From Stigonema ocellatum SAG 48.90 = DSM 106950 (lineage in GTDB: Bacteria > Cyanobacteriota > Cyanobacteriia > Cyanobacteriales > Nostocaceae), in assembly GCA_016903675.1 (NCBI GenBank), contig JADQBA010000024.1, forward strand, positions 1 to 64,000: a DNA stretch of 64,000 bases, given 5' to 3'. Below, one piece after another: positions 44,122-53,294 of this stretch. Under the pieces are notes generated by a model. It was not told where the DNA came from. It did no database searches and saw nothing but the letters and a program-made list of their open reading frames with translations. How positions within the stretch are numbered: position 1 is the stretch's first letter; every line of letters starts with the position of its first letter. The position numbers were made by a program, and so were the translations under genes.

Positions 44122-45489
44122 ATGTCAATTGGTTTTCTCAGACAAGCCCTCAATGCCTTGCAAAGGCAGTCACGTCGTCGGACCCCCCATCGAGTCAACC
44201 AATGGTTCAAGTGGTTGTCCCCTGGACTATCAATAAAACGTTGGTTGCTGATTAGTGTGGGGGGTGTGCTGCTAGCAGGTCTGGGGTTTGCTATTTCGCT
44301 GAAACTGACACCAATTTTTTGGGCGATTCAATTGCTGAAGGACTTGCTGGGACTAATCACCAACATTTTACCCTACTATATCAGTGGACCTGTTGTGTTG
44401 CTGTGCGGCTTACTGTTGCTTCTTTGGGGACAAACCCGCACGGTAAGTTCAATTACTCAGGTGTTCAGACAAGAAGGTGATGAGGAACTCATTGATGTTC
44501 TGATGGCGCATCGCCGATTAAATCGAGGACCGAAAATTGTGGTCATTGGGGGTGGCACGGGACTTTCCACTTTACTGAGGGGACTAAAGACCTACAGTGC
44601 CAATACTACCGCAGTTGTTACTGTAGCAGATGATGGCGGTTCTTCAGGGCGGTTACGTCGAGAAATCGGCGTCTTGCCACCAGGAGACATTCGCAATTGT
44701 TTGGCAGCACTGGCAGACGAAGAAAAGTTATTAACAGAACTGTTTCAGTACCGCTTTCGTGCTGGAGATGGTTTGACAGGTCACAGTTTTGGCAATTTAT
44801 TTTTAACAGCACTCAGTGACATTACTGGTGATTTAGAACGTGCTATCGCCGCCAGTTCCAAAGTACTAGCTGTCCGGGGACAAGTTTTGCCAGCAACCCT
44901 CAGTGATGTTCGCCTCTGGGCAGAGTTAGCCGATGGTCGCCGGATTGAAGGCGAATCCAACATTACCGCCGCAGGAGGTAATGTTGTCAAAATTGGCTGC
45001 ATTCCTGAGAATCCTCCTGGGTTGCCAGCAGCTATCAAGGCAATAAAAGAAGCAGACTATATTATAATGGGTCCAGGGAGTCTTTACACCAGCGTTATCC
45101 CGAATTTATTAGTAAAAGAAATTGCCGATGCGATCGCCGCATCCGTTGCACCCCGGATCTATGTCTGCAACATCATGACTCAGCCTGGAGAAACCGCAGG
45201 ATACAGTGTTGCTGACCACATCAGAGCAATTGATGCGGCTTGCGAAAAACCCTTATTTAATGCTGTCCTCGTACACAAAAAATCTCCTTCAGCCCGCGCA
45301 CTTATCCGCTATGCCGAACAAAACTCCCATCCCGTCTTCCTTGATCGCGAAGCCGTATCCCTACTGGGGCGGCGGATTGTCCTAGCTAACGTGATGCATG
45401 AAGATGAAACAGGCTGCGTACGTCACGATTCCCAACGACTGGCACGAGTGTTGTTGCGGTGGTACGGTGGAACTCATCATGGGAAATGA
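44122..45489 (+). CDS. YvcK/CofD-like gluconeogenesis factor (UPF0052) with membrane anchor
   Basis: 455 residues. Two hydrophobic segments at about 38-60 and 72-105 precede the CofD-like domain that starts KIVVIGGGTGLSTLLRGLK. Further blocks are VTVADDGGSSGRLRREIGVL, GHSFGNLFLTALSDI and YIIMGPGSLYTSVIPNLLV. YvcK proteins bind UDP-sugars and influence cell-wall and carbon metabolism. The N-terminal membrane part is typical of cyanobacterial members. Its stop codon lies inside the first copy of a tandem 52-bp duplication. Confidence 0.88.
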   Translation: MSIGFLRQALNALQRQSRRRTPHRVNQWFKWLSPGLSIKRWLLISVGGVLLAGLGFAISLKLTPIFWAIQLLKDLLGLITNILPYYISGPVVLLCGLLLLLWGQTRTVSSITQVFRQEGDEELIDVLMAHRRLNRGPKIVVIGGGTGLSTLLRGLKTYSANTTAVVTVADDGGSSGRLRREIGVLPPGDIRNCLAALADEEKLLTELFQYRFRAGDGLTGHSFGNLFLTALSDITGDLERAIAASSKVLAVRGQVLPATLSDVRLWAELADGRRIEGESNITAAGGNVVKIGCIPENPPGLPAAIKAIKEADYIIMGPGSLYTSVIPNLLVKEIADAIAASVAPRIYVCNIMTQPGETAGYSVADHIRAIDAACEKPLFNAVLVHKKSPSARALIRYAEQNSHPVFLDREAVSLLGRRIVLANVMHEDETGCVRHDSQRLARVLLRWYGGTHHGK

Positions 45490-45583
45490 GTTTGTTATTT
45501 GTTGTTGGGTGGTTGTTGTTTGGTAAGACAATCAACAATGAGTTTGTTATTTGTTGTTGGGTGGTTGTTGTTTGGTAAGACAA
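45486..45583. repeat. Tandem duplication overlapping the yvcK-like stop codon
   Basis: 45486-45531 and 45538-45583 share 46 identical bases beginning ATGAGTTTGTTATTTGTTGT. The first copy contains the stop codon. The following CCACCCAACAATTCCCCAAC runs are complementary to the GTTGTTGGGTGGTTGTT part. Confidence 0.85.
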
Positions 45584-45628
45584 CCACCCAACAATTCCCC
45601 AACCAACAATTCCCCAACCAACAATGTC

Positions 45629-46090
45629 ATGAAAATTTTCCTTGCTGATGCAGTGGCCACACAAGCACTTGGTATTGCTTTCGGTCAATCGTTAACTCCT
45701 GGGAGTGTCATTTTACTTGAAGGTGATTTAGGGGCTGGTAAAACCACCTTGGTCCAAGGCATTGGCCTTGGGTTGGGCATCACTTCCCCCATTGTTAGTC
45801 CCACTTTCACGATCATTAATGAGTACACTGAAGGACGCCTCCCCCTTTATCACCTAGATCTGTATCGTCTAGAACCAAAAGAAGTCGCCGCCTTAAACTT
45901 AGAAACCTATTGGGAAGGTGTTGAGGTTATGCCTGGAATTGTGGCTATCGAGTGGGTGGAACGAATGCCTTACAAGCCGGATAGTTATCTCAACGTGCGT
46001 TTGACTTGTGGGGTGATGGGCGATCGTCAAGCCGAGATTATACCTTTCAATTGCACCATCAGCGAAGTCATCACCGCTATGGGACTATGA
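45629..46090 (+). CDS. tsaE: tRNA threonylcarbamoyladenosine biosynthesis ATPase TsaE
   Basis: 153 residues from ATG at 45629 (MKIFLADAVATQALGIAFGQ). Walker A LEGDLGAGKTTLVQGIGLGL, SPTFTIINEY and a late WVER motif (VAIEWVERMP) are the TsaE signature. TsaE works with TsaB and TsaD to make t6A in ANN-decoding tRNAs. The upstream extension from 45551 is repeat DNA and not part of the gene. Confidence 0.92.
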   Translation: MKIFLADAVATQALGIAFGQSLTPGSVILLEGDLGAGKTTLVQGIGLGLGITSPIVSPTFTIINEYTEGRLPLYHLDLYRLEPKEVAALNLETYWEGVEVMPGIVAIEWVERMPYKPDSYLNVRLTCGVMGDRQAEIIPFNCTISEVITAMGL

Positions 46091-46091
46091 G

Positions 46092-46120
46092 TTGCTTGGG
46101 TCGTCATTACACCCAAGCAA
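46092..46120 (+). terminator. Hairpin after tsaE
   Basis: TTGCTTGGGT (46092-46101) and ACCCAAGCAA (46111-46120) are perfect complements, starting 2 bp after the stop codon. No T-tract follows, so it may be a 3' end stabiliser. Confidence 0.5.
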
Positions 46121-46643
46121 TCCCAAGCTGGTCAAATCTGCCACTACCGCGTTCACTACATCCTATAACTGACATTCTCATCTTTAGTACCAACATAATT
46201 GCAAAATTTTTCCCCAGCCCATATTTCCAGCATTAATATCTGCTGGCTTTCTGACTGAAATATAAGCGATCATTTACGTATAATCGCGTATAAAGAATTT
46301 AATTTTTGTCAAATTAATAACGTCTCAAAAGAGGGGTTCTTTTACAGGTGAGATCCAGCCAAGTGCCAAAGTTCTTGAACATCTGTACTCCACCCAGATT
46401 GCACTCCTATGAGAACCGCTACAAATTGTTGTGAGCAGAAATTTACGCAGACAGCTACATTACGACACAGTAGAATCGTTGTGAAGAAGAGCGAGAGTTT
46501 ATCCTTAAACTGTCTGGCAGTGGGAGATGTGTTCCCAAGCCAAACTATCCTGCCGTTCTTAAGATAGCATCCTATCCACCAGCACCTCTGCTTGCCAATA
46601 ACAAAGTTGAGAATTCATCTACTGACCGAATAATTCGTAATTA

Positions 46644-46868
46644 TTTTTCAGAGGGGGATTTAAACCCAAGACCCGTGAATGAATGGAATCAGAGGACAGT
46701 AGTCCTGGTATTTCATTCTCATTTAATCCGCCTGAGAATAAATAGCGTTCTCGTTTGAATCAAATACAGAACCGCCCTCACCCCCCTCTCCCAATTTGGG
46801 AGAGGGGTTGGGGGTGAGGGTCAATCTCTTTCATTCACGGGTATTGGATTTAAACCCCGACTGAAAAA
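46644..46868. mobile_element. MITE candidate, 225 bp with ~38-bp imperfect terminal inverted repeats
   Basis: The left end (46644-46682: TTTTTCAGAGGGGGATTTAA ...) and the right end (46831-46868) match as inverted repeats with a few mismatches and one indel. Ends share ACCCGTGAATGA / TCATTCACGGGT. The interior has no gene but contains a hairpin with arms CCCTCACCCCCCTCTCCC and its complement (46775-46821). ATTCGTA/AATTACG heptamer copies flank both sides (46631 and 46905), possibly target duplication. The remainder of 46121-46643 shows nothing else. Confidence 0.7.
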
Positions 46869-46908
46869 TGACTACGTGTAGATGCAAGAGTTCAAAACCC
46901 GTTTTTAA

Positions 46909-48240
46909 TTACGAATTATGATGACTAAATGTTAAAGCTTGACCGCGTACGTCAGTATACAATTTACCATTGTGGTAAACAATCTGACCACCGACCATAA
47001 CGAAGCTAGGCCATCCGGTGAGGTTCCAGCCTTCAAAAGGACTCCAACCGCACTTAGTTAACAGTTCATCGCGCCGAACTGGGTGGTAGGTGTTCAAATC
47101 TACTAGAACTAAATCAGCATCGTAACCTGGTGCGATCGCTCCTTTATTAGGAATACCATAACCCTCAGCTACAGCCTTTGACATCCAGTGAGCAACTTGG
47201 GCAACGGTACACTGTCCCTCCATTGCAGCAGTCAACATCAAAGGTAGGGAAGTTTCTACCCCAGGCATTCCAGAAGGAGTGTTTGGGTATTGTTGGGCTT
47301 TTTCCTCTAAGGTATGCGGTGCGTGATCCGTGGCAATGAAGTCAATGACGCCGTCACGCAAAGCTTGCCAGAGGACTTCGTTATCATGGGGCGATCGCAA
47401 AGGTGGATTCATTTGCGCTAACGTGCCGATTTTTTCATAGGCACTCGTATTTAACAATAAATGCTGTGGTGTCACCTCCGCTGTTACCCAACTCGGTTTA
47501 TCTTGACGCAGCAGGTCTGCTTCTTGGGCCGTTGACATATGCAGAATATGTAGACGACGTTGGTATTTTTTAGAAAGTTTTAATGCACGCTGCGTTGCCA
47601 ACAGCGCCGCAAGATGATCTTGAATCTGGGAGTGAACTGCTGGATCGTGAATTCCAGCAAATTCCTTTCGCCGCTGGTTGATCCTGTCTTGGTCTTCGGC
47701 GTGAACGGCAATTAAGCGATCGCCTTGAGCAAAAATCGCCTCCAAGTCCGCTTCTTTGTCAACCAGCAACTCACCATGCATCGATCCCATAAAAATCTTA
47801 ATACCTGGTGTTGGGTGCGCTAAAAGCAAATCTGGCTTCTTAATAGCCGTTCCCCCAATAAAAAAGCCATAATTAACAAGGCACTTTTGGGAGGCACGCT
47901 GTAACTTGTCATCAAGAGCTTGTTGGGTAATTGTTAGGGGGCGCGTATTAGGCATTTCCAGAAATGAGGTCACCCCTCCTTTGGCACAGGCACAACTTGC
48001 GGTGAATAAGTCTTCCTTGTGTTCCAGTCCTGGTTCTCGGAAGTGTACCTGGGGATCAATCACTCCAGGCAACAAAGTTAACCCTTGTGCGTCAATTTCA
48101 TTTGTTGGTGTAGCATTGGAGATTTCAGGTGCGACTTCGACTATTATGCGATCGCGCGTTAGCACATCCCCAATCATGAATTCGCCATTGGGTAAAATAA
48201 TTTGAGCGCGGCAAATCAACAAACTTGTGGTATGTGGCAT
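46909..48240 (-). CDS. pyrC: Dihydroorotase
   Basis: 443 residues. Zinc-site residues are mostly present: DPQVHFREPG (Gln64, His66), the Lys in TPGIKIFMGSMHGEL, His in AVHAED, His in LHILHMST and Asp in FIATDHAPH. The first His of the usual HxH is Gln, as seen in some class I dihydroorotases (DxQVHFREPG), so activity is likely. It catalyses carbamoyl-aspartate to dihydroorotate in UMP synthesis. The degenerate paralogue is at 15119. It is monocistronic; a MITE lies about 40 bp past its stop codon. Confidence 0.9.
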   Translation of the reverse strand: MPHTTSLLICRAQIILPNGEFMIGDVLTRDRIIVEVAPEISNATPTNEIDAQGLTLLPGVIDPQVHFREPGLEHKEDLFTASCACAKGGVTSFLEMPNTRPLTITQQALDDKLQRASQKCLVNYGFFIGGTAIKKPDLLLAHPTPGIKIFMGSMHGELLVDKEADLEAIFAQGDRLIAVHAEDQDRINQRRKEFAGIHDPAVHSQIQDHLAALLATQRALKLSKKYQRRLHILHMSTAQEADLLRQDKPSWVTAEVTPQHLLLNTSAYEKIGTLAQMNPPLRSPHDNEVLWQALRDGVIDFIATDHAPHTLEEKAQQYPNTPSGMPGVETSLPLMLTAAMEGQCTVAQVAHWMSKAVAEGYGIPNKGAIAPGYDADLVLVDLNTYHPVRRDELLTKCGWSPFEGWNLTGWPSFVMVGGQIVYHNGKLYTDVRGQALTFSHHNS

Positions 48241-48384
48241 GGCATTAACAACGTTAAGGCAGGAACTGAGGGTGACAGATGACTATCCCTTTAGGGTAAA
48301 CTTGGTTAGACTTGAGCGCGAAAAATTTGTGTCTATTGTTACAAAAAACTTCATGGTTTTTAACAATAAATAACCCAGTCACCG

Positions 48385-48535
48385 AAGAAAGGGTGTAAGG
48401 ATGTAAGGGTGTGGGGGTGTAGGGCAGGATGAGGAGGACAAATCAATGAATAATCTTTAATTTTAATTTTTAATTTTTAATTCTTGTACTCCCCCCTCCC
48501 CCCCTCCTCCTTCCCGTGTTTCTTGAAAGTTCTTA
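48385..48535. repeat. Repeat cluster ahead of lepB
   Basis: AAGGGTGT units, a TTTTTAA run and a C-rich tract ending CCCGTGTTTCTTGAAAG (about 48487-48535). The C-rich part belongs to the GTGTTTCTT-ended family. Nothing else was seen in 48241-48556. Confidence 0.6.
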
Positions 48536-48556
48536 AATAATTTCATCCAAAATCAA

Positions 48557-49192
48557 GTGTCTGATAACAACTCTAGCCAAAAACCTGATTACTCCTGGAT
48601 CACAGAACTAGGTAGAACGATTGTATTGAGCATTGTGCTAGCTCTTGGAATTCGTACCTTTGTTGCTGAAGCACGATGGATTCCCTCGGGTTCGATGGAA
48701 CCAACCCTTCATGGTACAACAAACCAGTGGGAAGCAGATAAGATTATTGTCGATAAGTTGAGTTATAAATTTTCTGCTCCACAGCGGGGAAATATTGTAG
48801 TATTTTCACCAACAGAGGAACTACAAAAAGAACAATACCAAGATGCCTTTATTAAACGTGTGATTGGCTTACCAGGAGACAAGGTGGAACTCAAGGGAGG
48901 CAAAGTTTACATCAACAACAAACGCCTTGAAGAAAAGTACCTTGCTCCCGAACAGCGCACATCAGTTGATGTTTGCACCTCTGGACAGCAACCGCCTTAC
49001 CTGTCCCATCCTCAGACTATACCGCCCAACTCATACTTGGTTTTAGGAGATAACCGCAACAGTAGTTACGACAGCCGTTGTTGGGGTGTTGTTCCTCGCG
49101 ACAATATCATCGGTCGTGCAGTACTTCGCTTTTGGCCCCTAAACCATATTGGAGGAATTGATAAAATAGTGCCGCTGTATCCACAGTCATAA
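48557..49192 (+). CDS. lepB: Signal peptidase I
   Basis: 211 residues from GTG at 48557. One N-terminal membrane segment (about 20-38) is followed by the catalytic Ser46 in PSGSMEPT and Lys100 in DAFIKRVIGLPGD. The later motif LGDNRNSSYDSRCWG is also present. It removes signal peptides from exported proteins, with the active site on the outer face of the plasma or thylakoid membrane. A short cyanobacterial form with one anchor. Confidence 0.93.
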   Translation: MSDNNSSQKPDYSWITELGRTIVLSIVLALGIRTFVAEARWIPSGSMEPTLHGTTNQWEADKIIVDKLSYKFSAPQRGNIVVFSPTEELQKEQYQDAFIKRVIGLPGDKVELKGGKVYINNKRLEEKYLAPEQRTSVDVCTSGQQPPYLSHPQTIPPNSYLVLGDNRNSSYDSRCWGVVPRDNIIGRAVLRFWPLNHIGGIDKIVPLYPQS

Positions 49193-49911
49193 GTAGCTGG
49201 ACGAAAATAAATACACTCATGAAGGTCGGGCATGGGGAATGGTCTGCTGGTGAACTAGTACACCCGGTCTGGAAATAAAGCAACCATTCAAAATCATCAA
49301 AAAGCTTACATCATAAGCTTTTTAAATTTTCTATTTTTAATTTTTAATTCCGCTTCGCGGTATCGAGATAGCGGCATTCTTACTTGTTGGGAACCGCAAC
49401 GCTATGGCTAAAAAGCATGGTTTTGCCAAAAAATACCAATTCTCTAAAATCTGGCAACAGATTCAGACCCGAAAACAAGTAATGAAACCTGAATTCATTA
49501 ATTACGAATTACGAATTACGAATTGGTATAAACACTCTCTGTGATACAATAGGGGACTGACTACTTATAATTAGGACTTACAACCAGACGCGGTGAGACA
49601 CCAGACCTGGGGATATTTTTATGAGGGAACCCAGTACATCCCACCATTGAGAACAATTTTTTTGGGTTTAGACGTGCTGTAATGCAGCAAAACAGAGCGG
49701 TTGAGGTAACGCCACACTCTTCGTTAAGAACACCCACACGGGCGGCGCACCACCCCCTATGAATGAAACAAACACGAATTCCCCCCCTCTTCCCCCACTC
49801 CCCACTCCCCACTCCCCACTCCCCGTGTTTCTTGAAAGGTTCAACCGCTAAGATTCAAGACTTTTTTTAAGTTAGTAACTACTATGATCAGTCCCATAGC
49901 ATAATAGAAAT
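49193..49911. other. Repeat-rich gene-free region
   Basis: About 720 bp. It holds AATTACG heptamers (49499-49524), an AAGCTTACATCATAAGCTT-type hairpin near 49300, and one GTGTTTCTT-ended C-rich element (49724-49842). Small frames here, including a 46-residue one starting at 49404, have no recognisable relatives. Confidence 0.6.
49724..49842. repeat. C-rich GTGTTTCTT element, copy 1
   Basis: The head (GGGCGGCGCACCACCCCCTA and TGAATGAAACAAACAC) is followed by CCCCACT heptamers and the end CCCCGTGTTTCTTGAAAG. AAACAC near the head and GTGTTT at the end are complementary. Other copies are at 53058, 53173, 57951 and 58070. Confidence 0.75.
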
Positions 49912-51069
49912 GTGACTGATCTGTTAGACCCTTTACGATCCCTTAATCAAGGTCACTGGTTCAAGCTCATCTGCGGAGCCAGCTTCCAACATCTGCCTGC
50001 GGTCAGAAGTTTAACACTAGCCTATACATTGGCTGGGGCTGACTGTATAGATGTGGCTGCCGATCCATCTGTGATTGCAGCTGCACAAGAAGCGCTACAA
50101 GTTGCCTCTCATTTAACAAGGAATGCCAAGCAAAGGGGGTTTGGCAAAAGAGCAACGTCGCCACTATTAATGGTCAGCCTTAATGATGGGGAAGATCCTC
50201 ATTTTCGCAAAGCGGAATTTAATTCTACCGAATGCCCCGCCAACTGTCATAGACCATGCGAAAGAATTTGTCCGGCACAGGCAATTGTTTTCAACAGTAC
50301 AAAAGACCATTTTTCAGGAGTTATATCGGAAAAATGCTACGGCTGCGGTCGTTGCATACCAATTTGTCCTTACGATATAATTTATACAAAATCATATGTA
50401 TCAGCGCCAGGAGCGATCGCGCCATTGATACTGTCAAGTGGGGTGGATGCTGTAGAAATTCATACTAATGTTGGGCGTTTGGCAGAATTTCAGAGATTGT
50501 GGCAAGCAATTTCACCATGGGTTGAGCGTCTCAAGTTAGTAGCAATCAGTTGTCCTGATGGTGAAGGTCTAATTGATTACCTTCACGCCCTTTATGACAC
50601 GATCGCCCCGTTGAAGAGTGCCTTAATTTGGCAAACCGACGGTCGTCCTATGAGTGGAGATATTGGTGATGGCACCACTCTAGCCGCCGTGAAATTAGGG
50701 CAAAAAGTTTTGGCAGCCAAATTACCGGGATATGTACAGCTAGCAGGCGGCACCAACAGCTACACCGTTGCCAAATTAAAAGCAATGGGACTGCTGCAAA
50801 GAGTTAGGAGTGAGGAATTAGGAGTTAAGAGTATAAATTATACTCAGCACTCCCCACTCCCCACTCCCCACTCCCCATTTATAGCTGGTGTTGCTTACGG
50901 TAGCTACGCCCGTGTACTACTGTCACCAATTTTCGAGCAGTTAGAAGCAAGGGAGGTGAATAAGACCAGTAGAGAGGCGACTGTTCGCCTAGAAGAAGAC
51001 GACGTATTACTCTGGCAAGCTGTAGAACTTGCCCATTCTCTCGTTTCCCAGCTTAAGTCACAGCTGTAG
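49912..51069 (+). CDS. ldpA: LdpA, circadian-clock iron-sulfur protein
   Basis: 385 residues from GTG at 49912. The protein begins LDPLRSLNQGHWFKLICGAS and carries two 4Fe-4S type Cys clusters: CPANCHRPCERICPAQAI and CYGCGRCIPICPYDI. LdpA senses redox state and tunes the period of the KaiABC clock in cyanobacteria. At about 50798-50879 (residues ~297-323) an in-frame insert of GTTAGGAGT and CCCCACT heptamers encodes SEELGVKSINYTQHSPLPT-like text, between well-conserved parts. Downstream the ycf45-like gene begins after about 110 bp in the same direction. Confidence 0.9.
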   Translation: MTDLLDPLRSLNQGHWFKLICGASFQHLPAVRSLTLAYTLAGADCIDVAADPSVIAAAQEALQVASHLTRNAKQRGFGKRATSPLLMVSLNDGEDPHFRKAEFNSTECPANCHRPCERICPAQAIVFNSTKDHFSGVISEKCYGCGRCIPICPYDIIYTKSYVSAPGAIAPLILSSGVDAVEIHTNVGRLAEFQRLWQAISPWVERLKLVAISCPDGEGLIDYLHALYDTIAPLKSALIWQTDGRPMSGDIGDGTTLAAVKLGQKVLAAKLPGYVQLAGGTNSYTVAKLKAMGLLQRVRSEELGVKSINYTQHSPLPTPHSPFIAGVAYGSYARVLLSPIFEQLEAREVNKTSREATVRLEEDDVLLWQAVELAHSLVSQLKSQL

Positions 51070-51181
51070 GCGCACGGCACTGCCGCGCCCCTACGATCCC
51101 ACTCAGGACACTTTTTTTCCAACTTAAAACTTGAGCAAAAAATTTGTCCTCGCCCTCTCTAAAAACGTCACCATAGAAAGC

Positions 51182-52915
51182 ATGACGATTACAGACGATC
51201 TCCAAAAGTTGTTAGACATTTTGCCCCAAGACCTGCGGCAGATACTAGAGCAGCATCCTCAACGAGATAGTTTAGTAGAAGTGGTCTTGGATCTGGGTCG
51301 TCGCCCAGAGGCTCGTTTTCCCCAGAACGCTGAGTATCTGAACGAAATACCTGTTACTCAGGAACAGATAGATGATTGTATTCAGCGAGTGGGAACCTTT
51401 GGCGGAGATAATCGAGCAGGAATTGAGCAAACCCTGCATAGGATCAGCGCTATCCGCAACCGTACAGGCAAGATTATTGGGTTAACCTGTCGCGTCGGTC
51501 GGGCGGTATTTGGAACAATTGGCATGATCCGCGATTTGGTAGAAACTGGAAAATCGATTCTCATGCTGGGACGCCCAGGTGTAGGCAAAACCACCGCCTT
51601 ACGGGAGATTGCCCGTGTTTTGGCGGATGAACTGAATAAGCGAGTGGTGATTATTGACACTTCCAACGAAATCGCAGGAGATGGTGACGTTGCCCACCCC
51701 GCCATTGGTCGCGCACGACGAATGCAAGTGGCTCATCCCGAACTTCAGCATCAGGTGATGATTGAGGCAGTGGAAAACCATATGCCAGAAGTTATCGTCA
51801 TTGATGAAATTGGCACAGAACTGGAAGCAACTGCGGCTCGTACCATTGCTGAACGGGGCGTTCAGTTGGTAGGAACTGCCCACGGGAACCAGATTGAAAA
51901 CCTCATCAAAAACCCCACTCTCTCCGATTTAGTTGGTGGTATCCAGGCTGTGACGCTGGGGGACGACGAAGCTAGACGGCGGGGTAGTCAAAAGACCGTT
52001 TTGGAGCGCAAAGCCCCTCCCACTTTCGAGATTGCTGTAGAAATGTCAGAACGGCAACGCTGGGTAGTCCACGAAAGCGTTGCTGACATGGTAGATAATC
52101 TCCTGCGGGGGCGTCAGCCTAGTCCGCAAGTGAGAACCGTGGATGAAAACGGTAAGGTGACGATTACTCGTCAGTTAACCGCAATCAACGGTCGTCTACA
52201 CACCGAAGGTAGAGAGGAATCTTTGATGCCAGTACGACAGTCCAACGGCTGGCGTGCATCTGGGCAAATGGTACCATTACCATCATTTTCTCCAGAGCGA
52301 GAAAGAGGTTCTGGCCAAAGTGAGTTTGACCGCTTGCTGGATGAATCTTTAAATCACTCTGATAGCTTTGATTTCACCGCCATTCGGCAGGCTGGACCAA
52401 ACGGTGAAGATTTACCGTTGCACATTTATCCCTATGGTGTCAGCCGTAGCCAATTAGAGCAAGTCGTCCAGGTGCTGAATTTACCAGTGGAAATGACAAA
52501 AGATCTCGATACTGCTGATGCAATTTTGGCACTGCGATCGCACGTCAAAAACCACGCTAAATTACGGCAACTCGCAAAAGCCCGTCAACTGCCAATCCAC
52601 ATGATAAAATCCAGCACCATTCCCCAGATTACCCGTGGTTTACGGCGGTTGCTCAACATCGACGACCCAGATACTGCTGACGATCAGGAGCTACAATTAT
52701 TTCTCCATAAAGGTAGTGATGATGAGATTGACGCCCTAGAAGAAGCAAGACTTGCTGTAGAGCAAATCGTGATTCCCAAGGGACAGCCCGTTGAATTATT
52801 ACCCCGTTCTGCCCAAGTACGCAAAATGCAACACGAGTTAGTAGAACACTACCGTCTCAAGTCCCATAGTTTTGGAGAAGAACCAAATCGGCGTCTAAGG
52901 ATTTATCCTGCATAA
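51182..52915 (+). CDS. Ycf45-type AAA ATPase with C-terminal R3H domain
   Basis: 577 residues from ATG at 51182 (MTITDDLQKLLDILPQDLRQ); a TTG at 51131 would give 594. Walker A is MLGRPGVGKTTALREIARVL, and Walker B is EVIVIDEIGTELEA, in the SpoIIIAA/Ycf45 arrangement. A central Ser/Arg-rich linker is followed by an R3H-like C-terminus (ARKMQHELVEHYRLKSHSFG-like end with VRKMQHELVEHYRL). R3H domains bind single-stranded nucleic acid. The gene family is universal in cyanobacteria and in some plastids, but its role is unknown. Confidence 0.85.
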   Translation: MTITDDLQKLLDILPQDLRQILEQHPQRDSLVEVVLDLGRRPEARFPQNAEYLNEIPVTQEQIDDCIQRVGTFGGDNRAGIEQTLHRISAIRNRTGKIIGLTCRVGRAVFGTIGMIRDLVETGKSILMLGRPGVGKTTALREIARVLADELNKRVVIIDTSNEIAGDGDVAHPAIGRARRMQVAHPELQHQVMIEAVENHMPEVIVIDEIGTELEATAARTIAERGVQLVGTAHGNQIENLIKNPTLSDLVGGIQAVTLGDDEARRRGSQKTVLERKAPPTFEIAVEMSERQRWVVHESVADMVDNLLRGRQPSPQVRTVDENGKVTITRQLTAINGRLHTEGREESLMPVRQSNGWRASGQMVPLPSFSPERERGSGQSEFDRLLDESLNHSDSFDFTAIRQAGPNGEDLPLHIYPYGVSRSQLEQVVQVLNLPVEMTKDLDTADAILALRSHVKNHAKLRQLAKARQLPIHMIKSSTIPQITRGLRRLLNIDDPDTADDQELQLFLHKGSDDEIDALEEARLAVEQIVIPKGQPVELLPRSAQVRKMQHELVEHYRLKSHSFGEEPNRRLRIYPA

Positions 52916-52922
52916 TGTCCAC

Positions 52923-52982
52923 ATCCGCCTGGGACTCGAAGTCCCAGGCTCATAGCATAAGTCCTCTAAGAGAGGACTTAAT
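52923..52982 (+). terminator. Two consecutive hairpins after the ycf45-like gene
   Basis: GCCTGGGACT-CGA-AGTCCCAGGC at about 52928-52950 and AAGTCCTCT-AAG-AGAGGACTT at about 52959-52979, both perfect. They sit just downstream of the stop codon at 52915. The second belongs to the AAGTCCTC hairpin type also seen at 951. Confidence 0.6.
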
Positions 52983-53057
52983 TAGTTGGAGAATTACTGT
53001 GATTTTTGTTATTATTTAGGGTTTGCTTCGTGGTTTATAGGTCGAGGTGCACTCTGG

Positions 53058-53216
53058 TCAGCGCCCCACGGGCGGCGGACCACCCGCTACTCATTACAGA
53101 AACACCACCATTCTCCCCTCTTCCCCCTCTTCCCCCACTCCCCACTCCCCACTCCCCACTCAAGAGTGTTTCTTAGGAGCACCCCACCGGCGGCGAACCA
53201 CCCCCTATGAAGGAAT
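53058..53216. repeat. C-rich GTGTTTCTT elements, copies 2 and 3
   Basis: Two copies of the head (CACGGGCGGCGGACCACCCG near 53066 and CACCGGCGGCGAACCACCCC near 53183) flank a run of CCCCACT heptamers that ends GAGTGTTTCTTAGGAG. The first head is followed by ACAGAAACAC. No gene is supported in 52980-53294. Confidence 0.75.
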
Positions 53217-53294
53217 GGGCTTCACAGGACAGGTAGCAACACTGCACGACGGGATGCCATATAGCGATCGCGACGAACAGGTAGAATTTTTCCC

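Noticed and set aside
46121..46640. Possible RNA gene or riboswitch in the long gap after tsaE
   Set aside because: No tRNA-like arms, no conserved riboswitch core and no clear downstream target were found by eye.
49404..49544. 46-codon basic frame (starting MAKKHGFAKKYQFSK)
   Set aside because: It runs through AATTACG heptamers, lacks a clear ribosome site and has no recognised relatives.
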